DNA from: an uncultured bacterium
GTDB taxonomy: Bacteria > Actinomycetota > Coriobacteriia > Coriobacteriales > Coriobacteriaceae
Assembly: GCA_905215115.1 (NCBI GenBank)
Contig: CAJMOP010000126.1
Span: 1 to 5,393 of the forward strand
Length of the DNA stretch: 5,393 nt
Direction: 5' to 3'
The position numbers were made by a program, and so were the translations under genes. Numbering within the stretch: position 1 is the first letter of the stretch; every line of letters begins with the position of its first letter. Below are positions 1 to 5,393 of this stretch, in pieces. The notes beneath the pieces are model-generated. The model worked only from the letters and a program-made list of their open reading frames with translations, searched no databases and was not told the DNA's origin.

Positions 1-692
1 AGGCGCGTGTAAATCGGCAGGACGCGGGCCGGATCACCGTCACCCGCAGCGTGCGCGAGCAGCAAGCCCTCGCCCGAAGGCCACCACAGGTCGTGCTCCA
101 CGCAGCGGGCGGTCTCGTCCTCACCCAGCAGCTTGCCATAGCGCACGAGACCGTCACCGGTCAGCTGAACCTGGTCCCAGTCCGCTGCTTGGCGCCACTC
201 ATCGAGCGCCACGGCGGCCTTGACCACGTGCTCGCGCTCAAATTGACGCTCGGGACCCTCATCGACCAGCATATACAGCGCCGGATATACCTCACCGCGC
301 ATAGCATCGGCCAAGATACCAAGCTTGCCGCGCACGCCAGCCTTCCACGCCGTCCAAGCGCAAGCATCGAGCGTCGACACGCCCAGCAGCGGAACATTGG
401 CACCACGCGCGAGGCCCTTGGCAGTGGAGATGCCGATGCGCACACCCGTAAAGGACCCCGGGCCGCGGCCGACCACATAGCAACCAACATCGCTGCGATC
501 CAGACCGGCTTGAGCCAGCACGCCATCAACGGTATTCACGAGCTCAACGTTGGCGTGACGGCGACACATGTGATCGCCACTCACGAGCTTCGTCTCGCCC
601 GTCTGCCCATCAATCCAGCTTGCCGCGCAGGCAAGCATGTCGGTCGAGGTATCGAGCGCCACCACCAGCGCGTTGTCGTTATGCAAGCTCAT
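1..692 (-). CDS. tsaB: TsaB, t6A tRNA modification complex subunit (3' end beyond the window)
   Basis: TsaB is the inactive ASKHA-fold partner of TsaD; with TsaE they transfer threonylcarbamoyl from TsaC/Sua5-made threonylcarbamoyl-AMP to A37 of ANN-decoding tRNAs in the cytoplasm. The frame opens with ATG at 692-690 and stays open for 230 codons to the window edge. Visible family marks are the N-terminal LDTST (residues 13-17), the glycine-rich GRGPGSFTGVRIG (75-87), ADAMRGEVY (128-136, matching the usual LDARRGEVY region) and a P-x-Y-x-R ending (226-230) like the C-terminus of short TsaB proteins. The start lies inside tsaE: the two genes overlap by 14 bases, with only a weak AAGG about 10 bases upstream, so translational coupling is likely. 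Whether the protein stops soon after residue 230 or runs into a RimI acetyltransferase domain, as in some actinobacteria, cannot be seen. Identity is firm; the end is unknown. Confidence 0.93.
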   Translation of the reverse strand, partial: MSLHNDNALVVALDTSTDMLACAASWIDGQTGETKLVSGDHMCRRHANVELVNTVDGVLAQAGLDRSDVGCYVVGRGPGSFTGVRIGISTAKGLARGANVPLLGVSTLDACAWTAWKAGVRGKLGILADAMRGEVYPALYMLVDEGPERQFEREHVVKAAVALDEWRQAADWDQVQLTGDGLVRYGKLLGEDETARCVEHDLWWPSGEGLLLAHAAGDGDPARVLPIYTR

Positions 693-1185
693 CTTGTACA
701 GCCTTATCAATCAAATGGAAAAGCTCCATTGCGCGGTCACCGTGTGCCTCGAGCGTTATCGTTCGCACATCGCTGTCGCCCTCATCACGCTTGAGCGTCA
801 CCGAAAGATACTCATCCGTCAGCTCGTCCTGGAATTGTTCGCCCCATTCCAGCAGGCAAGCACCCTCATAGCCCAGCACATCGAAAATGCCCGTATCCTC
901 GAGCTCGTAGGCATGCTCCAGGCGGTATAGATCAAAGTGAAACAGCGGAATACGACCTTGATCGTGAACGGCCATGAGCGCGAACGTAGGGCTCGTAACC
1001 ATATGCCCATCGCCCAGCCCGCGCGAGACGCCCTTGGTAAAGTGAGTTTTGCCCACTCCCAGGCCACCGGTCAGGATGAGCACGTCGCCGTCCTCAAGGC
1101 ACGGTGCAATTAGCTCGCCAAAATACTCCGTATCGGCAGCGCAAGTCGTTTTGTAAGTACCTACCCCCAGGCGCTCCAGGGACAT
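679..1185 (-). CDS. tsaE: TsaE, ATPase of the t6A tRNA modification complex
   Basis: TsaE is the P-loop ATPase that binds the TsaB-TsaD dimer and drives turnover of tRNA A37 threonylcarbamoylation. At 168 residues it is close to the usual family length of about 150. The Walker A loop is GGLGVGKT (residues 40-47, K46 and T47). The other family blocks follow in order: TSPTF (64-68), HFDLYRL (83-89) and LLEWGE (111-116). The start at 1185 is supported by AAGGAG five bases upstream, which directly follows the TAA stop of the uracil-DNA glycosylase gene 12 bases away. Its own TAA lies inside tsaB, a 14-base overlap that fits two proteins of one complex made together. The C-terminal 40 or so residues are less conserved, as is normal for the family. 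No missing key residue was seen. Confidence 0.97.
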   Translation of the reverse strand: MSLERLGVGTYKTTCAADTEYFGELIAPCLEDGDVLILTGGLGVGKTHFTKGVSRGLGDGHMVTSPTFALMAVHDQGRIPLFHFDLYRLEHAYELEDTGIFDVLGYEGACLLEWGEQFQDELTDEYLSVTLKRDEGDSDVRTITLEAHGDRAMELFHLIDKAVQDELA

Positions 1186-1190
1186 ATATG

Positions 1191-1196
1191 CTCCTT
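1191..1196 (-). promoter_or_regulatory. Ribosome binding site of tsaE
   Basis: On the minus strand AAGGAG sits five bases before the ATG at 1185 and begins one base after the glycosylase stop codon, so ribosomes ending the upstream gene are already on the site. Confidence 0.8.
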
Positions 1197-1197
1197 A

Positions 1198-1818
1198 TTA
1201 TTCCGAGGCGTCCTCTGGCGCGGGATGTCGCTCCAGATAGTCGCCCAGCATCTTAAAGTCTTCCTCCAGCAGCTCCTGCCACGCCGGATTGCGCAGCGCT
1301 GCTGCCGGATGGAACGTGGGCATTACCACAAAATGCCCCATCTGGTGGAACCTGCCGCGCAGCTTAGTAATGCCAATCTCGGTCTTTAGCACAAAGTGCG
1401 TCGCGGGGTTGCCGAGCGTCACAATAATATCGGGCCAGATGCTTCGAATCTGCTCACGCAAAAACGGCGAGCAAGCCAGCACTTCCTCGGGACGCGGATT
1501 GCGGTTTCCCGGCGGGCGGCACTTAAGCACGTTGGCAATGTAGACGTCTTCGCGTTTGAGCCCCGCCAGCGACAAAATGCCGTTGAGGTCCTCGCCTGCC
1601 GCCCCCACAAAGGGCTCGCCCTGCAAATCCTCATTGCGGCCCGGCGCCTCGCCAATAAACATCACGCGAGCGTGGGGGTTTCCCACGCCAAATACGATGT
1701 TATGGCGCGACTGGTAAAGCTGGCAAAGGTGACAATCGCCCAGAACGGCCTCGATCTCCTCGAGTGCGACCTCACGCGGCGCCTGATGGCTATGGCCGGG
1801 GATGTGCATGACGCCCAT
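1198..1818 (-). CDS. udg: Family 4 (type A) uracil-DNA glycosylase with [4Fe-4S] cluster
   Basis: This enzyme removes uracil from DNA, starting base excision repair of deaminated cytosine or misincorporated dUMP. With the start at 1818 it has 206 residues, typical for family 4. Motif 1 is GEAPGRNED (56-64), followed by GEPFVG (67-72); the third block is HPAAALRNP (160-168). Four cysteines, C29 and C32 (CxxC), C100 (in NVLKCRPP) and C116, match the cluster ligand pattern of the Thermus enzyme, including the 16-residue step between the last two. The frame can be extended 16 codons upstream to 1866, but that would run into alr; AGGAG five bases before the ATG at 1818 fixes the shorter start. It lies 8 bases after alr and 12 before tsaE, so it is co-transcribed with genes of unrelated function. 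Family 5 enzymes differ in motif 1, so family 4 is the better fit. Confidence 0.95.
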   Translation of the reverse strand: MGVMHIPGHSHQAPREVALEEIEAVLGDCHLCQLYQSRHNIVFGVGNPHARVMFIGEAPGRNEDLQGEPFVGAAGEDLNGILSLAGLKREDVYIANVLKCRPPGNRNPRPEEVLACSPFLREQIRSIWPDIIVTLGNPATHFVLKTEIGITKLRGRFHQMGHFVVMPTFHPAAALRNPAWQELLEEDFKMLGDYLERHPAPEDASE

Positions 1819-1823
1819 AGCGA

Positions 1824-1828
1824 CTCCT
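1824..1828 (-). promoter_or_regulatory. Ribosome binding site that fixes the glycosylase start
   Basis: AGGAG on the minus strand overlaps the TAG stop of alr and is five bases before the ATG at 1818. The longer candidate start at 1866 has no claim as good, so this site decides for the 206-residue protein and points to coupling with alr. Confidence 0.8.
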
Positions 1829-2972
1829 ACACGTAGACCTTGTCGAGACGCATACCAAAGCCGCAAGCGACCTCGTAGTTAATCGTGCCGCGTAGGCGCG
1901 CCATCTCGTCCATGGTAATCTCGGCATCTCCATCGCGGCCGACAATGATCATCTCGTCACCATACTCGGCCTCGGGAATCTCATGCGCCGGGTTGGACTG
2001 AATGGCGACCATAAACTGGTCCATGCAGATATTGCCCACCTGACGCACACGCTCGCCGCGATACAGCACGTCCATACGATTGGAAAGCGTACGCGAAAGG
2101 CCATCGGCATAACCGATCGGAAGGGTGCAGATCTGAACGCGCGTGCGCGGTACGCGGTAGGTAAAGCCGTAGCCCACGCCCTCGCCCATCGCAGGATGCG
2201 CCACGCGCGTCACACGCGCGTGGACGCTCATGACGGGATCAAGCTGCATCACGCGGCCACTCAGCTCACATGGCTGCAGACCATACAAACCGATGCCGGC
2301 ACGAATCATGTCAAAGTGCATTGAAGAATCGAGCATCGAGGACGGCGTATTGGCACAATGCACGATACCGCATTCAAAACCTGCGTCCTTAATGGCCTGA
2401 ACGGCCTCGGTAAAACGCTGGCACTGCAGCTTGTAGTCCCAACCCGAAGGTTCATCGGCCGTGGCAAAGTGCGTAAATACGCCGTCGCACTGGATGCCGC
2501 GATGGAAACTGATGCCGCGTACAAAGTCGAGCACCTGTGTGTAGTGAACACCGATACGATTCATGCCCGTCTCGATGGCAAGATGGTACTTGCCCACCTT
2601 GCCCGCCGCGACGGCGCATTCGCCATACGCAAGAGCAAAATCGGACGTATAGACCGAGGGCATGATATCGAATTCGAGCAATGCAGGAATAGCCTCGATA
2701 GGCGGCTCACTTAGAATCAGGACGGGCTTAGTAATCCCGCCCTGACGGAGCCCAACGCCCTCGTTAACCGTCGCCACGGCAAACATGTCGGCACCAGCCG
2801 AATACATGATCTTGGCACACTCAACAGCTCCATGACCATAAGCATCAGCCTTGACCACGCAGCACAGGCGCTGACGCGGATTCAACAAGTTCTTATAGGC
2901 CCTCGTGTTGCGACGGAGCGCCCCGCGGTCGATCTCGACCCAGGACCAGCGCGTCAAATCGGCTTTATTCAT
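1827..2972 (-). CDS. alr: Alanine racemase (PLP-dependent)
   Basis: Alr interconverts L- and D-alanine in the cytoplasm, feeding Ddl and MurF in peptidoglycan synthesis. The protein is 381 residues, normal for the fold-type III racemase. An N-terminal TIM barrel holds the PLP-binding lysine K41 in VVKADAYGHG (39-48), the HFATADEPSG stretch (168-177) and DMIRAGIGLYG (221-231), where R224 would pair with the PLP ring nitrogen. The C-terminal beta domain holds the second catalytic base Y268 in GVGYGFTY (265-272), PIGYADGLSR (285-294) and ICMDQ (315-319). Where the Geobacillus enzyme has a carbamylated lysine before the TGM motif, this protein has alanine (A132 in HLAIETGMNR), a change I believe occurs in other homologues too. 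The start is two bases after the nnr stop and lacks a good ribosome binding site at normal spacing (GAAGGG is about 14 bases away), so it probably depends on coupling. Confidence 0.98.
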   Translation of the reverse strand: MNKADLTRWSWVEIDRGALRRNTRAYKNLLNPRQRLCCVVKADAYGHGAVECAKIMYSAGADMFAVATVNEGVGLRQGGITKPVLILSEPPIEAIPALLEFDIMPSVYTSDFALAYGECAVAAGKVGKYHLAIETGMNRIGVHYTQVLDFVRGISFHRGIQCDGVFTHFATADEPSGWDYKLQCQRFTEAVQAIKDAGFECGIVHCANTPSSMLDSSMHFDMIRAGIGLYGLQPCELSGRVMQLDPVMSVHARVTRVAHPAMGEGVGYGFTYRVPRTRVQICTLPIGYADGLSRTLSNRMDVLYRGERVRQVGNICMDQFMVAIQSNPAHEIPEAEYGDEMIIVGRDGDAEITMDEMARLRGTINYEVACGFGMRLDKVYV

Positions 2973-2974
2973 GA

Positions 2975-4591
2975 TTAGTCATCCGACCCTTCGTCCATGA
3001 TTCCCAGATCTTCGAGCGCATCCTTTGCCGCCAGCTCCATGGCAGGACCGATCAAGTCGATAAGATCGGTCGCGATAACGCTCTTCTCACCATACTCCGT
3101 CGCCGCAGCAAAACCGGCGTAGCTGTGAAGTGCAACGGCGTACGAATACAGCAACTCCCAACGATCCATCTCGTCGCGCATGGTGGCAAGCGTGCCGGCC
3201 AAAATACCCGCGAGAACATCACCCGAACCGGCAGTTGCCAGAGAAGCCGGACCCGAGAGCGGCAGCAGCACGCGCTCAACGCCACAGATAGCCGTCGTCG
3301 GCCCCTTGGCAATGACCACCAGATTGTCGGAGCCTGCAGCCCAGACAACCTTCTGCGCGGCCGCAATCGCGGTACCAAGGTCGTTTACCTCGTCACCGGC
3401 AACCAGGCGCGAAAGCTCACGATAGTGCGGCGTCATAACCAACGGCTGCTCGCGGCGATACATCTCGGGGTTACTATCAATACCGTCAATGGCAATCTTA
3501 GCAAGGCAGTTGAGTGCATCGGCGTCCAAAATTAGCGGTACATCAAGCTCGAGCAAGCCCGAAACCACCTGCATAGCGCCGGCAGACGTCGTCATACCGG
3601 GACCGCACAGCACGCAGCTGTACTTCTTTGCGATCTCGCACACCGTCATGCGCGCAGCGGCGCCAAAGGAGCCGCGGGAATCAGACGGAATAGCAAAGAC
3701 CGGAATCGAAGGAAGTGCCATGCGAATGAGATTGGCGCAGGCGTCAGGAGCCGCGACTGCCACGTAACCAGCACCCGCGCGAGCTGCAGACTTGGCCGCC
3801 ATAATGGCAGCACCAGGATATTGCGCAGATCCGGCGACAATAAGCACGGAGCCACGGGAATACTTATCGATATTCGATGGTAGCGGAGCAAAGTAATCAA
3901 CTAAGTCACCGGGCTCGACAATCTCGGCGGCGTGGTCGACATCATCGATGACCTCGTCAAGACGGTCGTAAAGATTGCCGCAGATCAAATCGCCAGCATA
4001 CTCAGGACCATCAGCGCTATACAGACCAATCTTGGGCGCAATCATCGTCACCGTGCGCTCGGCACGAATGCAGTCGTCATCAACAACGCCCGTCTCTGCA
4101 TTCAGGCCCGAGGGGACATCAATGGATACGACACAATCGGCGCATTCATTGACCGTAGGAATCCAAATGGAGAACGGCGCACGCAGATTCCCGTGGAAAC
4201 CGGTACCAAAAATGGCATCGACAACAACATCGGCCTTATCGATCAAAACCTCGAGTTCATCACGCGAGGGGCCGACGCAAACGTGCACATCGCGGCCGGC
4301 AGTACGACGAGCAACATGACGTGCCAGAGCAGCAGGAATCTCATCCGGTTCAACCGGAGAAACGATATCCACGTCCACACCCTTATGGCTCAGGATATCG
4401 GCGGCAACCCAACCGTCGCCGCCATTATTACCAAAACCGACCAAAACGAGAACCCGATCGGGATTGAGCTTCAAGACCTCGTTAGCGGCAAACTCACCCG
4501 CTAGCTCCATAAGCTCGGCCTTCGAAGTCCCTTCGCGTTCGATGATATCCTCGAGACGAACGACTTCTTCGGTACTCAAAACCGGTTTCAT
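2975..4591 (-). CDS. nnr: Bifunctional NAD(P)H-hydrate epimerase / ADP-dependent NAD(P)H-hydrate dehydratase
   Basis: Nnr repairs NADHX and NADPHX, hydrated forms of the cofactors: the N-terminal half interconverts R and S epimers and the C-terminal half dehydrates the S form using ADP. The length of 538 residues is slightly over the usual 490-520. The YjeF_N epimerase domain (about 1-230) has GFGNNGGDG (52-60), DAIFGTG (125-131) and SIDVPSGLNAETG (156-168). The ribokinase-like dehydratase domain (about 235-520) has YSRGSVLIVAGS (244-255), a CGPGM turn (329-333), LDADALN (355-361), MTPHYREL (386-393), AKGPTT (428-433) and the ATAGSGDVLAGILAG (452-466) nucleotide loop, where D458 is the expected catalytic aspartate. 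The extra length is partly a charged tail after about residue 520. The ATG directly abuts the acpS TAG with AGGAG five bases upstream. Both domains look intact. Confidence 0.97.
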   Translation of the reverse strand: MKPVLSTEEVVRLEDIIEREGTSKAELMELAGEFAANEVLKLNPDRVLVLVGFGNNGGDGWVAADILSHKGVDVDIVSPVEPDEIPAALARHVARRTAGRDVHVCVGPSRDELEVLIDKADVVVDAIFGTGFHGNLRAPFSIWIPTVNECADCVVSIDVPSGLNAETGVVDDDCIRAERTVTMIAPKIGLYSADGPEYAGDLICGNLYDRLDEVIDDVDHAAEIVEPGDLVDYFAPLPSNIDKYSRGSVLIVAGSAQYPGAAIMAAKSAARAGAGYVAVAAPDACANLIRMALPSIPVFAIPSDSRGSFGAAARMTVCEIAKKYSCVLCGPGMTTSAGAMQVVSGLLELDVPLILDADALNCLAKIAIDGIDSNPEMYRREQPLVMTPHYRELSRLVAGDEVNDLGTAIAAAQKVVWAAGSDNLVVIAKGPTTAICGVERVLLPLSGPASLATAGSGDVLAGILAGTLATMRDEMDRWELLYSYAVALHSYAGFAAATEYGEKSVIATDLIDLIGPAMELAAKDALEDLGIMDEGSDD

Positions 4592-5131
4592 CTATGCTCC
4601 TAGCGTATCTTGCGAAGCATCGCCCAGGTGCTCCGTCAATGCTGAATTCTGCAGCTGCTCGAGCTCATCTAATACAGAGCGAGCCTCTTTAAATGTCTGC
4701 GCAACGCGTTTCTTGGTGCTCACCTTTTCATCTTTTGGCTTAGGCCGAGCATCTTCGGTAATCGCGATGGCATTCGCAACGGCCAAGTCTCCCGTAAGCG
4801 TAATGGAAAGAGCGACCTCAACAACGCCCAGTTCTTGAGCGATCTCGAGAGCACGGCCCGAAAGCAGCGCCTTCGGTTTGCCGAGTTTATCACGCGTTAC
4901 CGAAACATCCTTGCGACCCACGCCTTGACTAAAACCCGTGCCGAGAGCTTTAAGCACCGCCTCGCGCGAAGCAAAGCGGCTCGCATAGTGAGCAGCGGGA
5001 CGCGATGATGCATCGCAATACGCACGCTCTTCTTCGGTAAACACACGCCGAGCAAACGACGGCGTCTTTTCAAGAATTGATTTCATGCGGGAAATCTCGA
5101 CGATATCAACGCCGATACCAGCTTCAGCCAT
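4592..5131 (-). CDS. acpS: Holo-[acyl-carrier-protein] synthase with a C-terminal extension
   Basis: AcpS moves 4'-phosphopantetheine from CoA to the serine of acyl carrier protein, making it active for fatty acid synthesis. With the start at 5131 it has 179 residues; typical AcpS has about 120. The catalytic part (1-117) shows GIGVDIVEI (5-13, Mg-binding D9), FTEEERAYC (31-39), RFASREAVLKALGTG (52-66, Mg-binding E57) and a final strand region SITLTGDLAVANAIAI (109-124). From about residue 125 a lysine- and glutamate-rich linker leads into a probable helix (about 140-170) containing ARSVLDELEQLQ; I do not recognise this part. An ATG four codons upstream (5143) is in frame, but its GGAGGTG bases form the ribosome binding site for the ATG at 5131, so the shorter start is preferred. 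It is the first gene of the apparent operon and ends exactly where nnr begins. Confidence 0.95.
   Translation of the reverse strand: MAEAGIGVDIVEISRMKSILEKTPSFARRVFTEEERAYCDASSRPAAHYASRFASREAVLKALGTGFSQGVGRKDVSVTRDKLGKPKALLSGRALEIAQELGVVEVALSITLTGDLAVANAIAITEDARPKPKDEKVSTKKRVAQTFKEARSVLDELEQLQNSALTEHLGDASQDTLGA
4597..4601 (-). promoter_or_regulatory. Ribosome binding site of nnr inside acpS
   Basis: AGGAG on the minus strand lies within the last Leu-Gly-Ala codons of acpS and is five bases before the nnr ATG, which follows the acpS TAG with no gap. This is a coupled stop-start junction. Confidence 0.8.
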
Positions 5132-5134
5132 GTT

Positions 5135-5141
5135 CACCTCC
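5135..5141 (-). promoter_or_regulatory. Strong ribosome binding site that fixes the acpS start
   Basis: GGAGGTG on the minus strand is a near-perfect anti-16S match; GGAGG is five bases from the ATG at 5131. It overlaps the alternative upstream ATG at 5143, which would have only about 11 leader bases if the predicted promoter is right, so the downstream ATG is chosen. Confidence 0.85.
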
Positions 5142-5160
5142 ATATCGCACAGACTAAGTT

Positions 5161-5190
5161 ATTGTAGCCCGTTCGCAGAAGATGCGACAA
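5161..5190 (-). promoter_or_regulatory. Predicted sigma-70-type promoter of the acpS operon (P1)
   Basis: On the minus strand, TTGTCG (5190-5185) as -35 and TACAAT (5166-5161) as -10 are separated by 18 bases. The -10 box matches the consensus in five of six bases, the -35 in four. Transcription would begin near 5154, giving a leader of about 23 bases before the acpS ATG, which just contains the ribosome binding site. It lies after the rRNA terminator and is the only clear promoter before the six genes. Predicted from sequence alone. Confidence 0.6.
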
Positions 5191-5196
5191 ACGAGG

Positions 5197-5226
5197 GTTA
5201 TAAAACACAGCTACTATGTGAGACAA
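5197..5226 (-). promoter_or_regulatory. Possible second upstream promoter (P2)
   Basis: TTGTCT (5226-5221) and TATAAC (5202-5197) on the minus strand are also 18 bases apart, and the pair sits exactly 36 bases upstream of the P1 boxes. The -10 box has five of six consensus bases. This may be a tandem promoter or a chance match in an AT-richer spacer. Confidence 0.35.
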
Positions 5227-5240
5227 ATTGCCCGAGATAC

Positions 5241-5270
5241 AAAAAAGGGGGAGGCCGCGAGGCCTCCCCC
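5241..5270 (-). terminator. Rho-independent terminator of the rRNA operon
   Basis: On the minus strand a perfect 10-base-pair stem, GGGGGAGGCC paired with GGCCTCCCCC (arms 5270-5261 and 5256-5247), closes a four-base TCGC loop and is followed by six T (5246-5241). It is about 35 bases past the 5S 3' end and separates the rRNA operon from the acpS promoter. In the opposite direction the tail is only TTCTTC, so plus-strand termination would be weaker. Confidence 0.93.
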
Positions 5271-5285
5271 TTCTTCAAGTCATCA

Positions 5286-5302
5286 GACGGCTCGGTGCCG
5301 TC
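5286..5302 (-). other. Small hairpin in the 5S rRNA trailer
   Basis: The perfect 6-base-pair inverted repeat GACGGC / GCCGTC (5302-5297 and 5291-5286) with a five-base ACCGA loop lies between the mature 5S end and the terminator. It has no T-tract, so it is more likely a processing or protective structure than a second terminator. The role is inferred from position only. Confidence 0.55.
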
Positions 5303-5304
5303 CA

Positions 5305-5393
5305 CCGGTCAGCGGCGCCCTGGCCTCCCACGGGCTCACCCCGCAGTACTCTCGGCGCGATGGGGCTTAGCTTCCGGGTTCGGAACGGGACCG
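5305..5393 (-). rRNA. rrf: 5S ribosomal RNA, 3' portion (5' end beyond the window)
   Basis: Read on the minus strand, the sequence from the window edge carries the strongly conserved 5S loop B/C region (GTTCCGAACCCGGAAG followed by CTAAGCC), then GCGCCGAGAGTACTGCGGGG and GTGGGAGG of the helix IV and loop E region, ending in a GC-rich strand that would close helix I. Lining it up by hand against E. coli 5S from the CCGAAC block places the 3' end near 5305, give or take a few bases. About 89 of roughly 117 bases are present; the first 25-30 lie outside. The 5S gene is normally last in a 16S-23S-5S operon, and the trailer hairpin and terminator that follow fit that. Conserved blocks make the identity firm; the exact end is an estimate. 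Confidence 0.93.

Noticed and set aside
51..794. A 247-codon plus-strand open frame opposite tsaB and the end of tsaE
   Set aside because: Its translation is rich in Arg, His and Ala with no recognisable domain, and the minus strand here encodes clear TsaB and TsaE motifs. Long antisense frames are expected in GC-rich codon-biased genes.
1819..1866. Longer N-terminus for the uracil-DNA glycosylase, starting at 1866
   Set aside because: It would overlap alr by 40 bases, adds residues not typical of the family, and a strong AGGAG site supports the ATG at 1818.
3932..4504. A 190-codon plus-strand open frame opposite nnr
   Set aside because: It is fully covered by the well-conserved epimerase domain of Nnr on the other strand and shows no family motif or ribosome binding site that I can see.
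5132..5143. acpS start at 5143, four codons upstream
   Set aside because: The bases after this ATG form the ribosome binding site for the ATG at 5131, and the predicted transcript would leave almost no leader for a start at 5143.
5205..5219. Possible operator palindrome, CACA...TGTG, in the upstream spacer
   Set aside because: Only four base pairs match symmetrically around a seven-base centre, too little to separate from chance.
5182..5370. A 62-codon plus-strand open frame across the promoter, terminator and 5S region
   Set aside because: It runs through the terminator stem and the 5S rRNA gene in antisense, so it is a chance frame.

Overview
The window is a compact stretch of bacterial housekeeping genes, with every gene read on the minus strand, so transcription runs from high to low coordinates. 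Gene order (acpS, nnr, alr, a family 4 uracil-DNA glycosylase, tsaE, tsaB) and protein content suggest a high-GC Gram-positive bacterium. A Coriobacteriia member such as Collinsella is my best guess; this is an inference from gene order, the style of the 5S rRNA and moderate-to-high GC, not a database match. I see no mobile element, CRISPR array, tRNA, phage gene or defence gene.

Layout in transcription order. (1) 5393-5305 is the 3' three-quarters of a 5S rRNA, the end of an rRNA operon entering from the right. It is followed by a small trailer hairpin (5302-5286) and a very strong intrinsic terminator (5270-5241). (2) 5240-5132 is a roughly 100-base intergenic region with one good promoter, a possible second one upstream, and a strong ribosome binding site. 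(3) 5131-4592 is acpS with an unusual C-terminal tail. (4) 4591-2975 is nnr, a two-domain NAD(P)HX repair enzyme. (5) 2972-1827 is alr, alanine racemase. (6) 1818-1198 is a [4Fe-4S] uracil-DNA glycosylase. (7) 1185-679 is tsaE. (8) 692 to beyond base 1 is tsaB, cut by the window edge.

The six genes are separated by 0 to 12 bases or overlap, no internal terminator is visible, and most starts carry a ribosome binding site inside or touching the previous stop. They therefore look like one operon driven by the promoter before acpS. The products serve acyl carrier protein activation, nicotinamide cofactor repair, D-alanine supply for peptidoglycan, uracil removal from DNA, and the t6A37 tRNA modification (TsaE and TsaB, which work with TsaD). 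The alr-tsaE-tsaB order is a known actinobacterial arrangement normally continuing with rimI and tsaD, so those genes are expected just beyond base 1.

Nothing here amounts to a new biological system. The points most worth a second look are the AcpS tail, the glycosylase gene placed between alr and tsaE, the position of the operon directly behind an rRNA operon with possible tandem promoters, and the drop in GC from tsaB to acpS/nnr.
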